Positions 49,961 through 60,907 of a stretch of DNA of 64,000 nucleotides are shown in pieces; within the stretch, counting starts at the first letter, position 1; each line of letters starts with the position of its first letter. The notes under the pieces are model-generated. The model made no database searches. It was not told the origin of the DNA and saw only the letters and a program-made list of their open reading frames with translations. Position numbers and translations under genes: made by a program. Origin of the DNA: Domibacillus mangrovi (lineage in GTDB: Bacteria > Bacillota > Bacilli > Bacillales > Domibacillaceae). The stretch spans positions 310,001-374,000 of the forward strand of contig NZ_MRWQ01000001.1 in the NCBI RefSeq assembly GCF_001906925.1, read 5' to 3'.

Positions 49961-50203
49961 AAAAAAAGCCCCCATCCCCTAACAGGGACGAAGGCTTCTT
50001 CGCGGTACCACCCTGATTGCGAATCAACTTGAAGACTCGCCTCTCAAACGCCTTAACGCGGCATACGACAGTAATTCCTGCACTCAAGACCTAGCTTTCC
50101 ATCATTCTTCATTCAGAATTCCTTTCAGCCTAGGGAACTCTTCTCTAGTCGAATGGGCTATGATGTACTTTTGTCCTTCTCCGATTTGTCAAAATAGATT
50201 GAT
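49961..50203 (-). promoter_or_regulatory. T-box leader of alaS, with terminator
   Basis: AGGGTGGTACCGCGAAG at complement(49998..50014) is the T-box. The terminator hairpin (49968-49995) ends in seven U (49961-49967). Stem I lies upstream; a candidate Ala specifier is GCG in AAGGCGTTTGAG, but I did not fold the leader to confirm this. Uncharged tRNA-Ala should promote readthrough. Confidence 0.93.
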
Positions 50204-50209
50204 AACCGA

Positions 50210-50238
50210 ATTATAAAAAGGATTGCCCCGTTTGTCAA
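50210..50238 (-). promoter_or_regulatory. Consensus sigma-A promoter of the alaS leader
   Basis: A perfect TTGACA (50233-50238) and perfect TATAAT (50210-50215) with a 17-base spacer. It lies just after the zinc-ribbon gene and yields a leader of about 450 bases before alaS. Confidence 0.92.
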
Positions 50239-50244
50239 TGAAAC

Positions 50245-50409
50245 TCACGACCATTCGTCAATTGGACTAAGCGAACCGTCTTCTTCCACTTGATGAATAA
50301 CGAGACCCCCTTCTAGTTCAGACATTTCTACACAACAGTCGTGGCAATAAAACTGGCCAGCTCCAATTCTCCCAACTTCCCGGCTGCCACAGTTCGGACA
50401 AGATATCAT
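50245..50409 (-). CDS. Small zinc-ribbon protein (54 residues), function unknown
   Basis: ATG at 50409, after TAGGAGTG, opens a frame starting MISCPNCGSREVGRIG. CPNC (4-7) and CHDCC (22-26) form a likely four-cysteine zinc ribbon, followed by an acidic tail ending SPIDEWS. It lies between recD2 and alaS. Bacilli have small zinc-ribbon genes here (YrzR-like, by memory), but I cannot confirm the name. Coding is supported by the paired cysteine motifs and ribosome-binding site. Confidence 0.75.
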   Translation of the reverse strand: MISCPNCGSREVGRIGAGQFYCHDCCVEMSELEGGLVIHQVEEDGSLSPIDEWS

Positions 50410-50459
50410 ACTGTTCACTCCTACTTCTTTTAAATGCAGTATGTCCGAACGACACGTTT

Positions 50460-52841
50460 TTATGCTTCATTCTGCAAAAAATCGTATGGCGTGACATGAT
50501 CCATGCCGATCATCGGATCGACATTCATCCATGTCTCTTCGGTTAACTTCCCGGAAGCATGAAGCACAGAGGAAGGCTCCTCTTCTGTAAGCCGCTCTGC
50601 CAGCGCCGTTTTTCGAATGAGGTCGTCGTTTCTTGCGATACCTATGTTAAAGGCCTCTTCTTCCCCGCATAAAATAAGAAATTGTTTGCTTCGCGTAATC
50701 GCTGTGTAAAGCAAATTGCGCCGCAGCATACGATAATAGCTTTTAACAACCGGTAAAATGACGATTGGGAACTCGCTTCCCTGCGATTTATGAATCGAAC
50801 AGCAAAATGCGTGCGTTATTTGATTTAAGTCATTACGTGTATACGTTACTTCATTTCCTTCATATGAGACAATGACCATATCTTCTTTTTCCGTATTTTC
50901 TTTTGCAAAAAAGATTGAAATAATTTCGCCAATATCACCGTTAAAGACATTTTGTTCGGGCTGGTTGACAAGCTGCAGCACTTTATCGCCAATTCGATAT
51001 TTGACAGAACCAAATGGAAGTTCTTTCCGTCGGCCATCTACATTGGGATTCAGTACATTTTGCAGCACTTCATTTAATTTATCAATGCCTGCAGGCCCTT
51101 TATACATCGGTGCGAGCACTTGAATGTCGCGCGGTTCGTATCCTTTTCCAGCTGCATTTTTGACTACTTTTTCAATGACTTCCGGAATTTGTTCGGTCCG
51201 ACAGCGAAGGAATGACCGGTCTTTTTGCGGCTGCATGAGCGTATCTGGCACACGTCCATCTTTTATGCTATGCGCCAGACTAATAATAGACGAGCCTTCT
51301 TCCTGACGATAAATATCCGTTAAGCGGACAGATGGAATCACTTGGGACGCTAGCATATCTTTTAACACTTGCCCAGGACCGACAGAGGGCAGCTGATCTT
51401 CATCACCGACGAGTACAATTTGCATATCGTCTGGCACTGCTTTAAACAATTGATGTGCAAGCCAAATATCAACCATCGACATTTCATCGACAATAAGCAG
51501 CCGCCCTGCAATATCTTTGCCTTCTTCTTCTGGCTCTTCCTGTCCATTAAAGCCGAGCAGCCTATGAATGGTGACGGCAGGCAGACCAGTCGATTCCATC
51601 ATCCGTTTGGCTGCACGTCCAGTCGGCGCGCACAATTTAATCGGAAATGGCTCTTCCTTATCGTAGCGCTTCGGATCAAGTGACAATCCGTTCAATTCGC
51701 CGTATAATTCGACGATTCCTTTAATAACGGTTGTTTTTCCCGTACCAGGCCCTCCTGTTAAAATCATGAGCGGAGACGACAGTGCCGTTTGGATCGCATG
51801 CTTTTGCGAAGGAGCGTATGATATGCCGGTACGATCTTCAAGTTCACCAAGCGCTAGTAAAAATTCAGATTCAGGGAACGAATTCGATTCTTGTTCGAGT
51901 ACACGCTGTACATTCGTCACGAGTCCTTTTTCCGAAAAATAAAGAGACGGCATGTAGACACGCTTATCTTCACCCGACACTTTCCCTTCTTCTTCAAGTT
52001 CAATCAGACGCGATGCAATGACATCGAATTCAGCGGTGCCATTCGCACTTTTGTCGAGCAATTCTTTTATATGTGTTAAAAGTATGTCCGCTTCCACATA
52101 ACAATGACCGTCCTGCAAGCATTGCTGTTCAAGGGTAAATAAAATCGCCGCTTTCAACCGATCCGGATGCGCCCCGCTAATCCCGATTTTCGCCCCAATT
52201 TCATCTGCACGGATAAATCCGATCCCATCAATGTCTTCCACAAGTTTATACGGATTTTCTTGAATGATATTCAATGACTCTTGGAAATACATTTGATAAA
52301 TCTTCATCGAAAGCTGAGGACCAAAACCGAAGTCGTTTAGCGCAATCATGATTTGTTCAAGACCTTGGTGTTTCATTAACGTGTCATATAACGTGTCGGC
52401 TTTTTCTGCGGGGAGCCGCGGCACTTCTTTTAAACAGGTCCGGTCTGCGATAATTTTCGAAATGGCTTGTTCACCGAGTGTTTCAACAATCATTTCTGCT
52501 GTTTTTTTGCCGATTCCTTTAAACAAATCACCGGATAAATACGTAATCACGCCCTGTTTCGTCTGTGGCATTTCTTTTTGTGCCGTCCGGGCAATAAACT
52601 GGCGGCCAAACCGCGGATGATCTTTAAATTGGCCGTGAAACATATACATTTCCTGCTCATGAACAGCGGGGAAATAGCCGGTCACGACTGCTTCTTTTTC
52701 TTCATAATTCCCATCCGTTTCCGTGACGCGGACACGAAGAACAGTGTAAAAGTTTTCAGCATTCCGAAAAACCGTCACTATATGCCGGCCTTTAAGAAAC
52801 TGTTCGCCTTCTGTAAATAAATCTCTTTTCGCCTCCGCCAC
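50460..52841 (-). CDS. recD2: ATP-dependent RecD2 family DNA helicase (YrrC)
   Basis: This helicase of about 793 residues has the RecD2 plan: an N-terminal OB and helix-hairpin-helix region (FKGIGKKTAEMIVE), then SF1 motors with Walker A GGPGTGKT (about 363-370), LLIVDEMSMVD (motif II) and the C-terminal HKSQGSEFP block. RecD2 moves 5' to 3' and acts in mismatch repair and fork maintenance without RecBC. GTG at 52841 has GGAG 9 bases upstream; an ATG two codons earlier is only 3 bases from it, so the start is not fixed. Confidence 0.94.
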   Translation of the reverse strand: MAEAKRDLFTEGEQFLKGRHIVTVFRNAENFYTVLRVRVTETDGNYEEKEAVVTGYFPAVHEQEMYMFHGQFKDHPRFGRQFIARTAQKEMPQTKQGVITYLSGDLFKGIGKKTAEMIVETLGEQAISKIIADRTCLKEVPRLPAEKADTLYDTLMKHQGLEQIMIALNDFGFGPQLSMKIYQMYFQESLNIIQENPYKLVEDIDGIGFIRADEIGAKIGISGAHPDRLKAAILFTLEQQCLQDGHCYVEADILLTHIKELLDKSANGTAEFDVIASRLIELEEEGKVSGEDKRVYMPSLYFSEKGLVTNVQRVLEQESNSFPESEFLLALGELEDRTGISYAPSQKHAIQTALSSPLMILTGGPGTGKTTVIKGIVELYGELNGLSLDPKRYDKEEPFPIKLCAPTGRAAKRMMESTGLPAVTIHRLLGFNGQEEPEEEGKDIAGRLLIVDEMSMVDIWLAHQLFKAVPDDMQIVLVGDEDQLPSVGPGQVLKDMLASQVIPSVRLTDIYRQEEGSSIISLAHSIKDGRVPDTLMQPQKDRSFLRCRTEQIPEVIEKVVKNAAGKGYEPRDIQVLAPMYKGPAGIDKLNEVLQNVLNPNVDGRRKELPFGSVKYRIGDKVLQLVNQPEQNVFNGDIGEIISIFFAKENTEKEDMVIVSYEGNEVTYTRNDLNQITHAFCCSIHKSQGSEFPIVILPVVKSYYRMLRRNLLYTAITRSKQFLILCGEEEAFNIGIARNDDLIRKTALAERLTEEEPSSVLHASGKLTEETWMNVDPMIGMDHVTPYDFLQNEA

Positions 52842-52855
52842 GTACATCCACTCCG

Positions 52856-53512
52856 TTATTCTGCTTTTTCAAGCAGTTTTTTTCCATATCCCGCAAGCAT
52901 ATGATCCGGCTGAATCTCCAGTGCACGGTCGAAACATTCATATGCTTGTTCTGCATTTTCATGGTGCCCCGCAAATAAGACACCAAGATTATAATACGCA
53001 TCTGCATGATCTGGATCCTGTTCGATAACGGTCTCAAGCTGACTTGTCGCTTCTGCATATTGCTCCGTTTTGGCAAGGGCTAATGCAAATTGAAAACGGG
53101 CTTCTATATCTTCTTCATTCAATTCAACGGCCCGCATTAAAAAGGGAAGCGCCATGACGGTCTGTTCAAGCTGTACAAATGACATCCCTAGCATAAAAAA
53201 GGCATCTGCTTCGTCCATGCCATTTCGGGTTGCTTTTTCAAACGACTTTGCCGCTTCTTCAAACTGCTCCTGACTAAAATAAAAAGAACCTAGTGCGTAA
53301 TGAGCAGCTCCAGCAGCCGGATTCACTTCTACTGCTTTTTCATAAAATTTGACTGCACGCACGTAGTCACCCATTTCAGCTAATACATGGCCGAAATTAA
53401 TGTATGCCGCCGGATCATTCGGTTCTTCTTCAATTTGCTCTGTAAATAATTTTAGTGCTTCTTCCCATTTTCCTTCTTGTAAAAACTCAATACCTTGCTG
53501 GTTTTTATCCAT
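52856..53512 (-). CDS. yrrB: TPR-repeat protein YrrB
   Basis: The 218-residue protein consists of about six tetratricopeptide repeats (for example AAYINFGHVLAEMGDYVRAV and ADAYYNLGVLFAGHHENAEQ, each with the A-G-A spacing). It is a protein-interaction scaffold with no catalytic motif. It lies between mnmA and recD2 as in B. subtilis, where its partner is unknown. GGAGGATACG precedes the ATG. Repeat remnant C lies in the 196-base gap to mnmA. Confidence 0.92.
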   Translation of the reverse strand: MDKNQQGIEFLQEGKWEEALKLFTEQIEEEPNDPAAYINFGHVLAEMGDYVRAVKFYEKAVEVNPAAGAAHYALGSFYFSQEQFEEAAKSFEKATRNGMDEADAFFMLGMSFVQLEQTVMALPFLMRAVELNEEDIEARFQFALALAKTEQYAEATSQLETVIEQDPDHADAYYNLGVLFAGHHENAEQAYECFDRALEIQPDHMLAGYGKKLLEKAE

Positions 53513-53614
53513 CGTATCCTCCGAAAAAAGTTGTTAGTTGTTTCTTTCATTATAACAAAGACAAGTAAATGCCCCAAAAATACTTTAGGATGGCAGATTC
53601 GTTATTTCGCCATG

Positions 53615-53708
53615 AAATGGATAAATCCCGCCAACATAAGTGACGGGACGGGATTACTTTATCGCAAATTAACGAGCAGTAAAACCCCTCACCAATGGGA
53701 GTTTCACT

Positions 53709-53711
<3 letters not shown>
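53615..53711 (-). repeat. Repeat remnant C, related to copies A and B
   Basis: On the minus strand the stretch reads TAAAGTGAAACTCCC, then GTGAGGGGTTTTACTGCTCG, then TTAATTTGCGATAAA. This matches the outer end and the right-hand hairpin arm of copies A and B (GTGGGGGTCTTACTGCCCG, then TTAATGCGGGATAAA) with the middle missing. Its first bases provide the mnmA stop codon (53709-53711). The match is imperfect, so the boundaries are approximate. Confidence 0.55.
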
Positions 53712-54836
<1,125 letters not shown>

Positions 54837-55970
54837 CTATGCTAGCCGCTTGACAATTTCAGCCGTTTTTACCGCAGCCCGCTCAATTTGTTCTTTTGTA
54901 TTATTTAATCCGAAGCTGAACCGGATCGATGAGCGCAATTTATCAGAATCTATACCGAACATCGCCGTTAATACGTGAGATGGCTCTATAGACCCTGCTG
55001 TACACGCCGAACCGCTCGATGCTGCGATTCCTTCCATGTCAAGATTAACGAGAAAGGCTTCAATATCCACCCTTGGAAAAAATAAGTTTAGCACATGTGC
55101 AAGTGACTGTTCAACTTTGCTGTTTACAGAAAAGTCGATGCCCTGTTGCGCTAATGTTTCAATGAATATCGATTTTAATTCTTTGTATTGATTCGTTCGC
55201 TTTTCCATCAACTGAACAGCAATGGAAGCAGCCGTAGCCATCCCAGCAATGGCTGCGACATTTTCCGTTCCAGCCCGGCGTTTTCGCTCTTGCTCACCTC
55301 CATATAAAAGAGGCAACAGTGGTAATCCTGCCTTTGCATACAAGACGCCGATCCCTTTTGGGCCATTAATTTTGTGGCCCGAGATGGCTAGAAAATCAAC
55401 ATTTAATTCCTGAACATTAATTGGTAATACACCATACGCTTGAACAGCATCTACATGAAATACGGCCGAATGTTCTCGGAGTAGATCGCCAATTTCTTTC
55501 ACAGGCTGTATGGCGCCTGTTTCGTTGTTTCCATACATAATTGAAACGAGAATCGTATCCTCACGGAGTGCTTTTTCTACATCCTGAGCGCTGACGACAC
55601 CCGATTCATCTACTGGCAAATATGTAAGGTCGAACCCTTCTTTTTCAAGCGCTTCGCACGCGTGTAAGACAGCATGATGTTCTATCGCTGTTGTAATGAT
55701 ATGACCCGCTTTTTTCAAACGAGCTGTACCAAAAATAGCTAAGTTGTCTGCTTCTGTACCACTTCCCGTGAAAATAATGTCATTATGTTCTGCATGTATT
55801 GTGCCGGCAATCACCGTCCGTGCTCCGTCGATAATACGGCGCGCATCACGTCCAAAAGTATGGATGCTTGATGGATTGCCGTATGTGCTCGATAACACAT
55901 CAAGCATCACTTTTGCAACATCCGGATGAACGGGTGACGTGGCGGCGTGATCTAAATAAATTCGTTCCAT
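54837..55970 (-). CDS. yrvO: Cysteine desulfurase YrvO
   Basis: The 377-residue PLP enzyme has K200 in ISGHKINGPKG and the active-site C323 in SSGSACTAG, a NifS/IscS-type desulfurase. It supplies sulfur to MnmA for 2-thiouridine. The ATG at 55970 follows GGGGTG; a GTG two codons earlier overlaps that site. It lies between cymR and mnmA; CymR controls sulfur metabolism, which suits the context. Confidence 0.95.
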   Translation of the reverse strand: MERIYLDHAATSPVHPDVAKVMLDVLSSTYGNPSSIHTFGRDARRIIDGARTVIAGTIHAEHNDIIFTGSGTEADNLAIFGTARLKKAGHIITTAIEHHAVLHACEALEKEGFDLTYLPVDESGVVSAQDVEKALREDTILVSIMYGNNETGAIQPVKEIGDLLREHSAVFHVDAVQAYGVLPINVQELNVDFLAISGHKINGPKGIGVLYAKAGLPLLPLLYGGEQERKRRAGTENVAAIAGMATAASIAVQLMEKRTNQYKELKSIFIETLAQQGIDFSVNSKVEQSLAHVLNLFFPRVDIEAFLVNLDMEGIAASSGSACTAGSIEPSHVLTAMFGIDSDKLRSSIRFSFGLNNTKEQIERAAVKTAEIVKRLA

Positions 55971-55982
55971 TTTCACACCCCG

Positions 55983-56402
55983 TTAAATATAAAACATGTA
56001 CGCATCAGATTCATCGGTTGCCGTATGGTTCGCCAGATCATCGAGCGTTGTATTTTCAAGCACATTTTTAATGGCCTCACTAATCCGAATCCAAAGCTCA
56101 CGTTTCGCCGGTTCTTCTTCTTCAATTCCTTCAACGAGCGTAATCGGCCCTTCAAGCACACGGATGATGTCGCCTGCTGTAATCGTTTCCGGCTCATGAC
56201 CGAGTACGTAACCCCCGTATGCACCACGAATACTGCGAACAAATCCTGCATTGCGGAGCGGCGCAATAAGCTGCTCTAAATAATGTTCTGATAAATTGTG
56301 TGCTCCCGCGATCACCCGCAATGATGTCGGTCCGTCACCGTGTCTTTTGGCGAGTTCAATCATAATCGTTAATCCGTAACGTCCTTTAGTAGATATTCTC
56401 AT
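55983..56402 (-). CDS. cymR: CymR, Rrf2-family regulator of cysteine metabolism
   Basis: The 139-residue Rrf2 protein has an N-terminal winged helix (MRISTKGRYGLTIMIELA) and the SEHYLEQLIAPLRNAGFV block. It has no cysteine at all, which separates it from iron-sulfur IscR-type members and agrees with CymR, which acts with the CysK enzyme to sense O-acetylserine. AAGAGGTGTG precedes the ATG. It heads cymR-yrvO-mnmA and is divergent from rarA. Confidence 0.93.
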   Translation of the reverse strand: MRISTKGRYGLTIMIELAKRHGDGPTSLRVIAGAHNLSEHYLEQLIAPLRNAGFVRSIRGAYGGYVLGHEPETITAGDIIRVLEGPITLVEGIEEEEPAKRELWIRISEAIKNVLENTTLDDLANHTATDESDAYMFYI

Positions 56403-56597
56403 ATTTCACACCTCTTCTTTTCAATTCGAGCATTTAGCTATTATTTTATCCATCATTCGTTCACGATTTTTATTTATTACATAATAACTCTAATCACATG
56501 CTTATCATAGTATACCATTTCATATAAACAAAAAACATGCCGGAATACTATGGATTATGATACAGTGAGACAATATACAATGATTGGGAGGGTTTTT

Positions 56598-57869
56598 ATG
56601 AAGCCGCTTGCCTACCGGATGCGGCCGCGTACGATTGATGAAGTCGCCGGCCAGGATCATTTAACTGGAGAGGGGAAAATTATTCGCCGCATGACAGATG
56701 CAAAGCAATTGTCATCGATGATTTTATATGGACCACCCGGCACCGGGAAAACGTCCATTGCCGGTGCGATTGCCGGCAGCACGAAATATGCGTTCCGGAT
56801 GCTAAATGCCGTCACCAGTAACAAAAAAGATATGGAAATTGTGGCAGCTGAGGCAAAAATGTCAGGCAAAGTCATTTTGCTATTAGACGAAGTGCATCGT
56901 TTGGATAAAGCGAAACAGGATTATTTACTGCCTTTTTTAGAAAATGGGATGATTACGCTGATCGGTGCGACGACAAGCAACCCTTATCATGCGATCAACC
57001 CAGCGATCCGCAGCCGCTGTCAAATTTTCGAGGTGAAGCCGCTCACACCTGATGCAGTGAAAAAGCTGATTTTGCGCGCACTTGACGATTCAGAACGCGG
57101 TCTCGGTTCCTACAAAACCGATGTAACAGACGAAGCACTCAATCATTTTGCCGAAGCATCTGGAGGTGATGTGCGCAGTTCATTAAATGCGCTCGAGCTT
57201 GCCGTCACATCAACACAGCCAAACTCGGATGGTGTCATTCCGATTACACTTGAAGCAGCCGAAGAATGTTTGCAGCAAAAAAGCTTTGCGCACGATAAAG
57301 ATGGGGATGCACACTATGATGTGTTAAGCGGCTTGCAGAAATCAATTAGGGGCAGCGATGTCAATGCAGCACTTCATTATTTGGCGCGGCTGATTGAAGC
57401 GGGTGATCTCGTCAGTATTGCCCGTCGTTTACTAATCATCGCCTATGAAGATATCGGCCTTGCAAGCCCTCAGGCAGGTCCCCGTACGCTTGCGGCTATT
57501 GAAGTGGCAGAAAGGACGGGCTTTCCCGAAGCACGCATTCCACTTGCCAATGCCGTTATTGAACTTTGTTTATCTCCAAAATCAAACACGGCTTATAAAG
57601 CGATTGATGCAGCCATTGCGGACATCCGTGCTGGACGCGCAGGCGAAATACCTGCTCACGTAAAAGACGCAAGTTATAAAAGTGCCAGCAAACTTGGACG
57701 CGGTGTAGATTACAAGTACCCGCATGATTTTGAAAACGGCTGGGTCCCTCAGCAATATTTACCAAATACACTAAAAAACAAGCGCTACTATGATCCAAAA
57801 ATGACCGGTAAGTTTGAACAGGCATTAGCCAGTGTATACGAGAAAATTGAAAAAGGAAAAAAAGTGTGA
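56598..57869 (+). CDS. rarA: Replication-associated recombination protein RarA (MgsA)
   Basis: The 423-residue AAA+ ATPase has Walker A GPPGTGKT (45-52), Walker B ILLLDEVHRLD and the MgsA tetramerisation C-terminus (YKYPHDFENGWVPQQYLP). It acts at stalled replication forks. ATG at 56598 follows GGGAGGG; an in-frame ATG 16 codons up lacks such a site. Single plus-strand gene, divergent from cymR, with its own terminator. Confidence 0.95.
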   Translation: MKPLAYRMRPRTIDEVAGQDHLTGEGKIIRRMTDAKQLSSMILYGPPGTGKTSIAGAIAGSTKYAFRMLNAVTSNKKDMEIVAAEAKMSGKVILLLDEVHRLDKAKQDYLLPFLENGMITLIGATTSNPYHAINPAIRSRCQIFEVKPLTPDAVKKLILRALDDSERGLGSYKTDVTDEALNHFAEASGGDVRSSLNALELAVTSTQPNSDGVIPITLEAAEECLQQKSFAHDKDGDAHYDVLSGLQKSIRGSDVNAALHYLARLIEAGDLVSIARRLLIIAYEDIGLASPQAGPRTLAAIEVAERTGFPEARIPLANAVIELCLSPKSNTAYKAIDAAIADIRAGRAGEIPAHVKDASYKSASKLGRGVDYKYPHDFENGWVPQQYLPNTLKNKRYYDPKMTGKFEQALASVYEKIEKGKKV

Positions 57870-57911
57870 ACAAATAGCTTTATGACTAAATTTAAATAAG
57901 CGTAAACAATA

Positions 57912-57948
57912 AAACCCTGGACGCTGTATACCGCATCCAGGGTTTTCA
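57912..57948 (+). terminator. Terminator after rarA
   Basis: AAAACCCTGGA and TCCAGGGTTTT form a hairpin ending in T residues, 43 bases after the rarA stop. Confidence 0.9.
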
Positions 57949-58029
57949 TTATGCTGCGACATCACGTTTTGAAAAAAAACGAAAACTCAGATGGAATTGA
58001 AATAAACAGAATGAGATGGAACATGAACA

Positions 58030-58054
58030 AAAAACCATCCTGTTTTAAAGGATG
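58030..58054 (-). terminator. Terminator after tcdA
   Basis: CCATCC and GGATGG pair around a 9-base loop, followed by six U, directly after the tcdA stop. Confidence 0.88.
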
Positions 58055-58057
58055 GCA

Positions 58058-58819
58058 TTAATCATTTACGCGGGCTATTTTAATGTCTTTTAACACTTCC
58101 CGTACGACATAGCTCGCCATAATTAATCCAGCGACAGATGGAACAAATGCGTTGGACGCCGGCGGCATTTTCGCTTTGCGAATTTCCGCGTCATCATTGC
58201 CAACAACCTTGCGTACATCTTCGCGAATAACAATTGGGCTTTCATCAGAAAAGACGACAGGTATGCCTTTTTTAATGCCTTCTTTCCGAAGGCGTGTCCG
58301 AATCACCTTTGCAAGAGGATCCGTGTGCGTTTTGGAAATATCTGCAATGGTAAAACGGGTTGGATCCATTTTATTGGCTGCACCCATGCTTGAAATAATC
58401 GGTATATCACGTTTTAAACATTCTATCATTAAATGAATTTTGTATGAAATTGTATCAGATGCATCCACAACAAAATCAAGATTATAATTAAAAAATTGTT
58501 CATACGTTTCTTCTGTATAAAACATTTTCAGCGCGATAACTTCACAGTCTGGATTAATATCCGCAATACGCTCTTTCATTAAATCCGCTTTTGGCTGGCC
58601 GACTGTTGATAATAGTGCAGGCAGCTGGCGATTTATATTTGTAATATCAATAACGTCTTTGTCAACGAGAATTAAACGACCAACACCCGAACGGGCAAGG
58701 GCTTCTGCTGAAAACGAGCCAACGCCGCCAATTCCGAGCACGGCCACTGTTGTATGTTTTAATAAATCAAGCCCTTCTTTTCCGAAGGCTAGTTCATTTC
58801 GTGAAAATTGATGAAGCAT
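58058..58819 (-). CDS. tcdA: tRNA threonylcarbamoyladenosine dehydratase TcdA (YrvM)
   Basis: The 253-residue E1-like enzyme cyclises t6A37 to ct6A using ATP. The Rossmann motif GIGGVGSFSAEALARSGVG (about 29-47) and ISSMGAANKMDPTRF are visible. The product is nearly the same length as B. subtilis YrvM and its sequence resembles it closely. ATG at 58819 is 9 bases after GGAG; a GTG two codons up is too close. It lies downstream of 6S RNA and aspS. Confidence 0.95.
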   Translation of the reverse strand: MLHQFSRNELAFGKEGLDLLKHTTVAVLGIGGVGSFSAEALARSGVGRLILVDKDVIDITNINRQLPALLSTVGQPKADLMKERIADINPDCEVIALKMFYTEETYEQFFNYNLDFVVDASDTISYKIHLMIECLKRDIPIISSMGAANKMDPTRFTIADISKTHTDPLAKVIRTRLRKEGIKKGIPVVFSDESPIVIREDVRKVVGNDDAEIRKAKMPPASNAFVPSVAGLIMASYVVREVLKDIKIARVND

Positions 58820-58846
58820 GTACACTCACTCCTGTTTTGGACATAA

Positions 58847-59049
58847 AAAAAGACGGCGAATCCCAATTATGCCGTCGTGTAAGATTATATGTTTTGAACC
58901 CGCTCACTCGCAGGTGGGTGCCCTGCTTTAGTCGTTGCAAGTCCCCGCAAAGGGCATGTGCGCTGTCCAAAAACCCGGACTCCCTAAACATATTGCGTTC
59001 GGTCAAAACAGATAGAAAAACTAACGTACACATCAGGATTCGCCTTTCT
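58847..59049 (-). ncRNA. ssrS: 6S RNA (SsrS family)
   Basis: An RNA of about 200 bases read from a strong promoter ends in the hairpin GACGGC/GCCGTC with seven U (58847-58880). The pieces flanking the centre (GAACGCAATATGTTT and AAAACATATAATCTT) can pair to form the long closing stem around a bubble, as in 6S RNAs that mimic open promoters and hold sigma-A RNA polymerase. It lies between aspS and tcdA, where B. subtilis encodes a 6S RNA (bsrA, as I recall). Confidence 0.88.
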
Positions 59050-59055
59050 GATTAC

Positions 59056-59084
59056 ATACTATCATACGTTTTTTCAGCAGTCAA
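59056..59084 (-). promoter_or_regulatory. Promoter of 6S RNA
   Basis: TTGACT (59079-59084), 17-base spacer, TAGTAT (59056-59061), placing the RNA start near 59049. Confidence 0.88.
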
Positions 59085-59134
59085 CTCTAGAAACTTAATT
59101 AATCAGAAAATTTAAAATATTTACTTCTTCTTTC

Positions 59135-60907
59135 TTATTTAGCTGTTTGACGTACACGCAAATGTAATTCTTCCAGCTGTCCTTCAGATACTTCACCCGG
59201 TGCATTTGTCAAGACACATGAAGCACTCGCCGTTTTCGGGAAAGCAATCGTGTCACGTAAATTTGTACGGCCGGCAAGAAGCATAACCATACGATCAAGA
59301 CCTAAGGCAATCCCGCCATGCGGAGGTGTACCGTATTCAAATGCTTCAAGTAAGAATCCAAATTGCTCTCTCGCTTGTTCGTCTGTAAATCCAAGTAGTT
59401 TAAACATTTTTTCTTGAATATCGCGTTCAAAAATACGGATTGAACCGCCCCCGAGTTCATAACCATTCAAGACGATATCATACGCTTGCGCATGAACAGC
59501 ACCTGGATCTGATTCGAGTTTATCCAAATCTTCACGGGCAGGCATCGTGAACGGATGGTGAGCCGCATAGTAACGTCCTTCTTCTTCATCATACTCAAGA
59601 AGCGGCCAGTCTGTCACCCAAAGGAAGTTGTATTTTGATTCATCGATCATGCCCAGTTCTTTTCCAAGTTTCAAACGAAGAGCACCTAAAGCATCCGCAA
59701 CGATTTGCTTTTTATCCGCTACAAACATAATTAAGTCTCCTGTTTTGGCGCCGGCTGTTTCAAGCATTTTTGCCTGTTCTTCTTCTGTAAAGAATTTAAT
59801 GATCGGACCTTTTAATCCATCCTCTTCGACTTTAAGCCAAGCAAGACCTTTTGCGCCATATATCGCTGCAAATTCAGTCAAATGATCGATGTCTTTACGT
59901 GAATATTTCACACCGCCGCCTGGTACGTTAAGTGCTTTTACTTGACCTCCAGATTCAACAACCTGCGCAAATACTTTAAAACCGGAGCCGCGAACAACAT
60001 CCGCCATATCAATAAGTTCAAGAGCGAAACGTGTATCAGGCTTGTCAGATCCGAAACGATTCATCGCTTCGGCGTATGTCATGCGTTGGAATGAATCCGT
60101 AATGTCAATATTTTTCACACGTTTCACAACACGTTTTAGCATTTCTTCTGTCATTTGCATAATATCTTCCTGACTCATAAAGCTCGCTTCAATATCTACT
60201 TGTGTGAATTCAGGTTGACGGTCTGCACGCAAATCTTCATCACGGAAGCAGCGGGCGATTTGATAGTAACGGTCAACACCAGATACCATCAATAACTGTT
60301 TGAAAATTTGCGGCGACTGCGGCAATGCATAAAATTCACCTGGATGAACACGGCTTGGCACTAAATAGTCACGGGCGCCTTCTGGTGTTGATTTTGTTAA
60401 AATCGGTGTTTCAACATCAAGAAAGCCACCGTCATCTAAATAATCACGGATTGTTTTTGTTACGTCGCTGCGCATTTTCAACGTATCAAACATAACCGGA
60501 CGGCGAAGATCCATGTAACGGTATTTCAAACGGATGTCTTCTGATACTTCCATGCCATCTTCAATCATAAATGGCGGTGTTTTCGCTTCGCTTAATACAT
60601 TGATTTCTGTTACATGTACTTCAATCGTACCTGTTGCAATGTTTTCATTAATCGTTTCCGCGTCACGCTTCACAATTTTCCCTTTAATATCAAGCACGTA
60701 TTCATTGCGTACTTTTTCAGCGATGGCAAGTGCTTCTCCAGAAATTTCTGGGTTAAACACGATTTGCATAATGCCTGTACGGTCGCGTAAATCGATAAAA
60801 ATGACGCTTCCTAAGTCACGGCGGCGCTGCACCCATCCTTTTAATGTTACTTCTTCTCCAATATGCTGCTCGGTCATTTCACCGCAATAATATGATCTTC
60901 CAAACAT
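59135..60907 (-). CDS. aspS: Aspartyl-tRNA synthetase
   Basis: The 590-residue class IIb synthetase has an N-terminal OB anticodon-binding domain ([20 protein letters not shown]), the catalytic core ([35 protein letters not shown]), the bacterial insertion domain and motif 3 [17 protein letters not shown]. The ATG starts the base after the hisS stop, with its Shine-Dalgarno in the hisS end, so the two are tightly coupled and share the hisS T-box. Confidence 0.97.
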   Translation of the reverse strand: MFGRSYYCGEMTEQHIGEEVTLKGWVQRRRDLGSVIFIDLRDRTGIMQIVFNPEISGEALAIAEKVRNEYVLDIKGKIVKRDAETINENIATGTIEVHVTEINVLSEAKTPPFMIEDGMEVSEDIRLKYRYMDLRRPVMFDTLKMRSDVTKTIRDYLDDGGFLDVETPILTKSTPEGARDYLVPSRVHPGEFYALPQSPQIFKQLLMVSGVDRYYQIARCFRDEDLRADRQPEFTQVDIEASFMSQEDIMQMTEEMLKRVVKRVKNIDITDSFQRMTYAEAMNRFGSDKPDTRFALELIDMADVVRGSGFKVFAQVVESGGQVKALNVPGGGVKYSRKDIDHLTEFAAIYGAKGLAWLKVEEDGLKGPIIKFFTEEEQAKMLETAGAKTGDLIMFVADKKQIVADALGALRLKLGKELGMIDESKYNFLWVTDWPLLEYDEEEGRYYAAHHPFTMPAREDLDKLESDPGAVHAQAYDIVLNGYELGGGSIRIFERDIQEKMFKLLGFTDEQAREQFGFLLEAFEYGTPPHGGIALGLDRMVMLLAGRTNLRDTIAFPKTASASCVLTNAPGEVSEGQLEELHLRVRQTAK

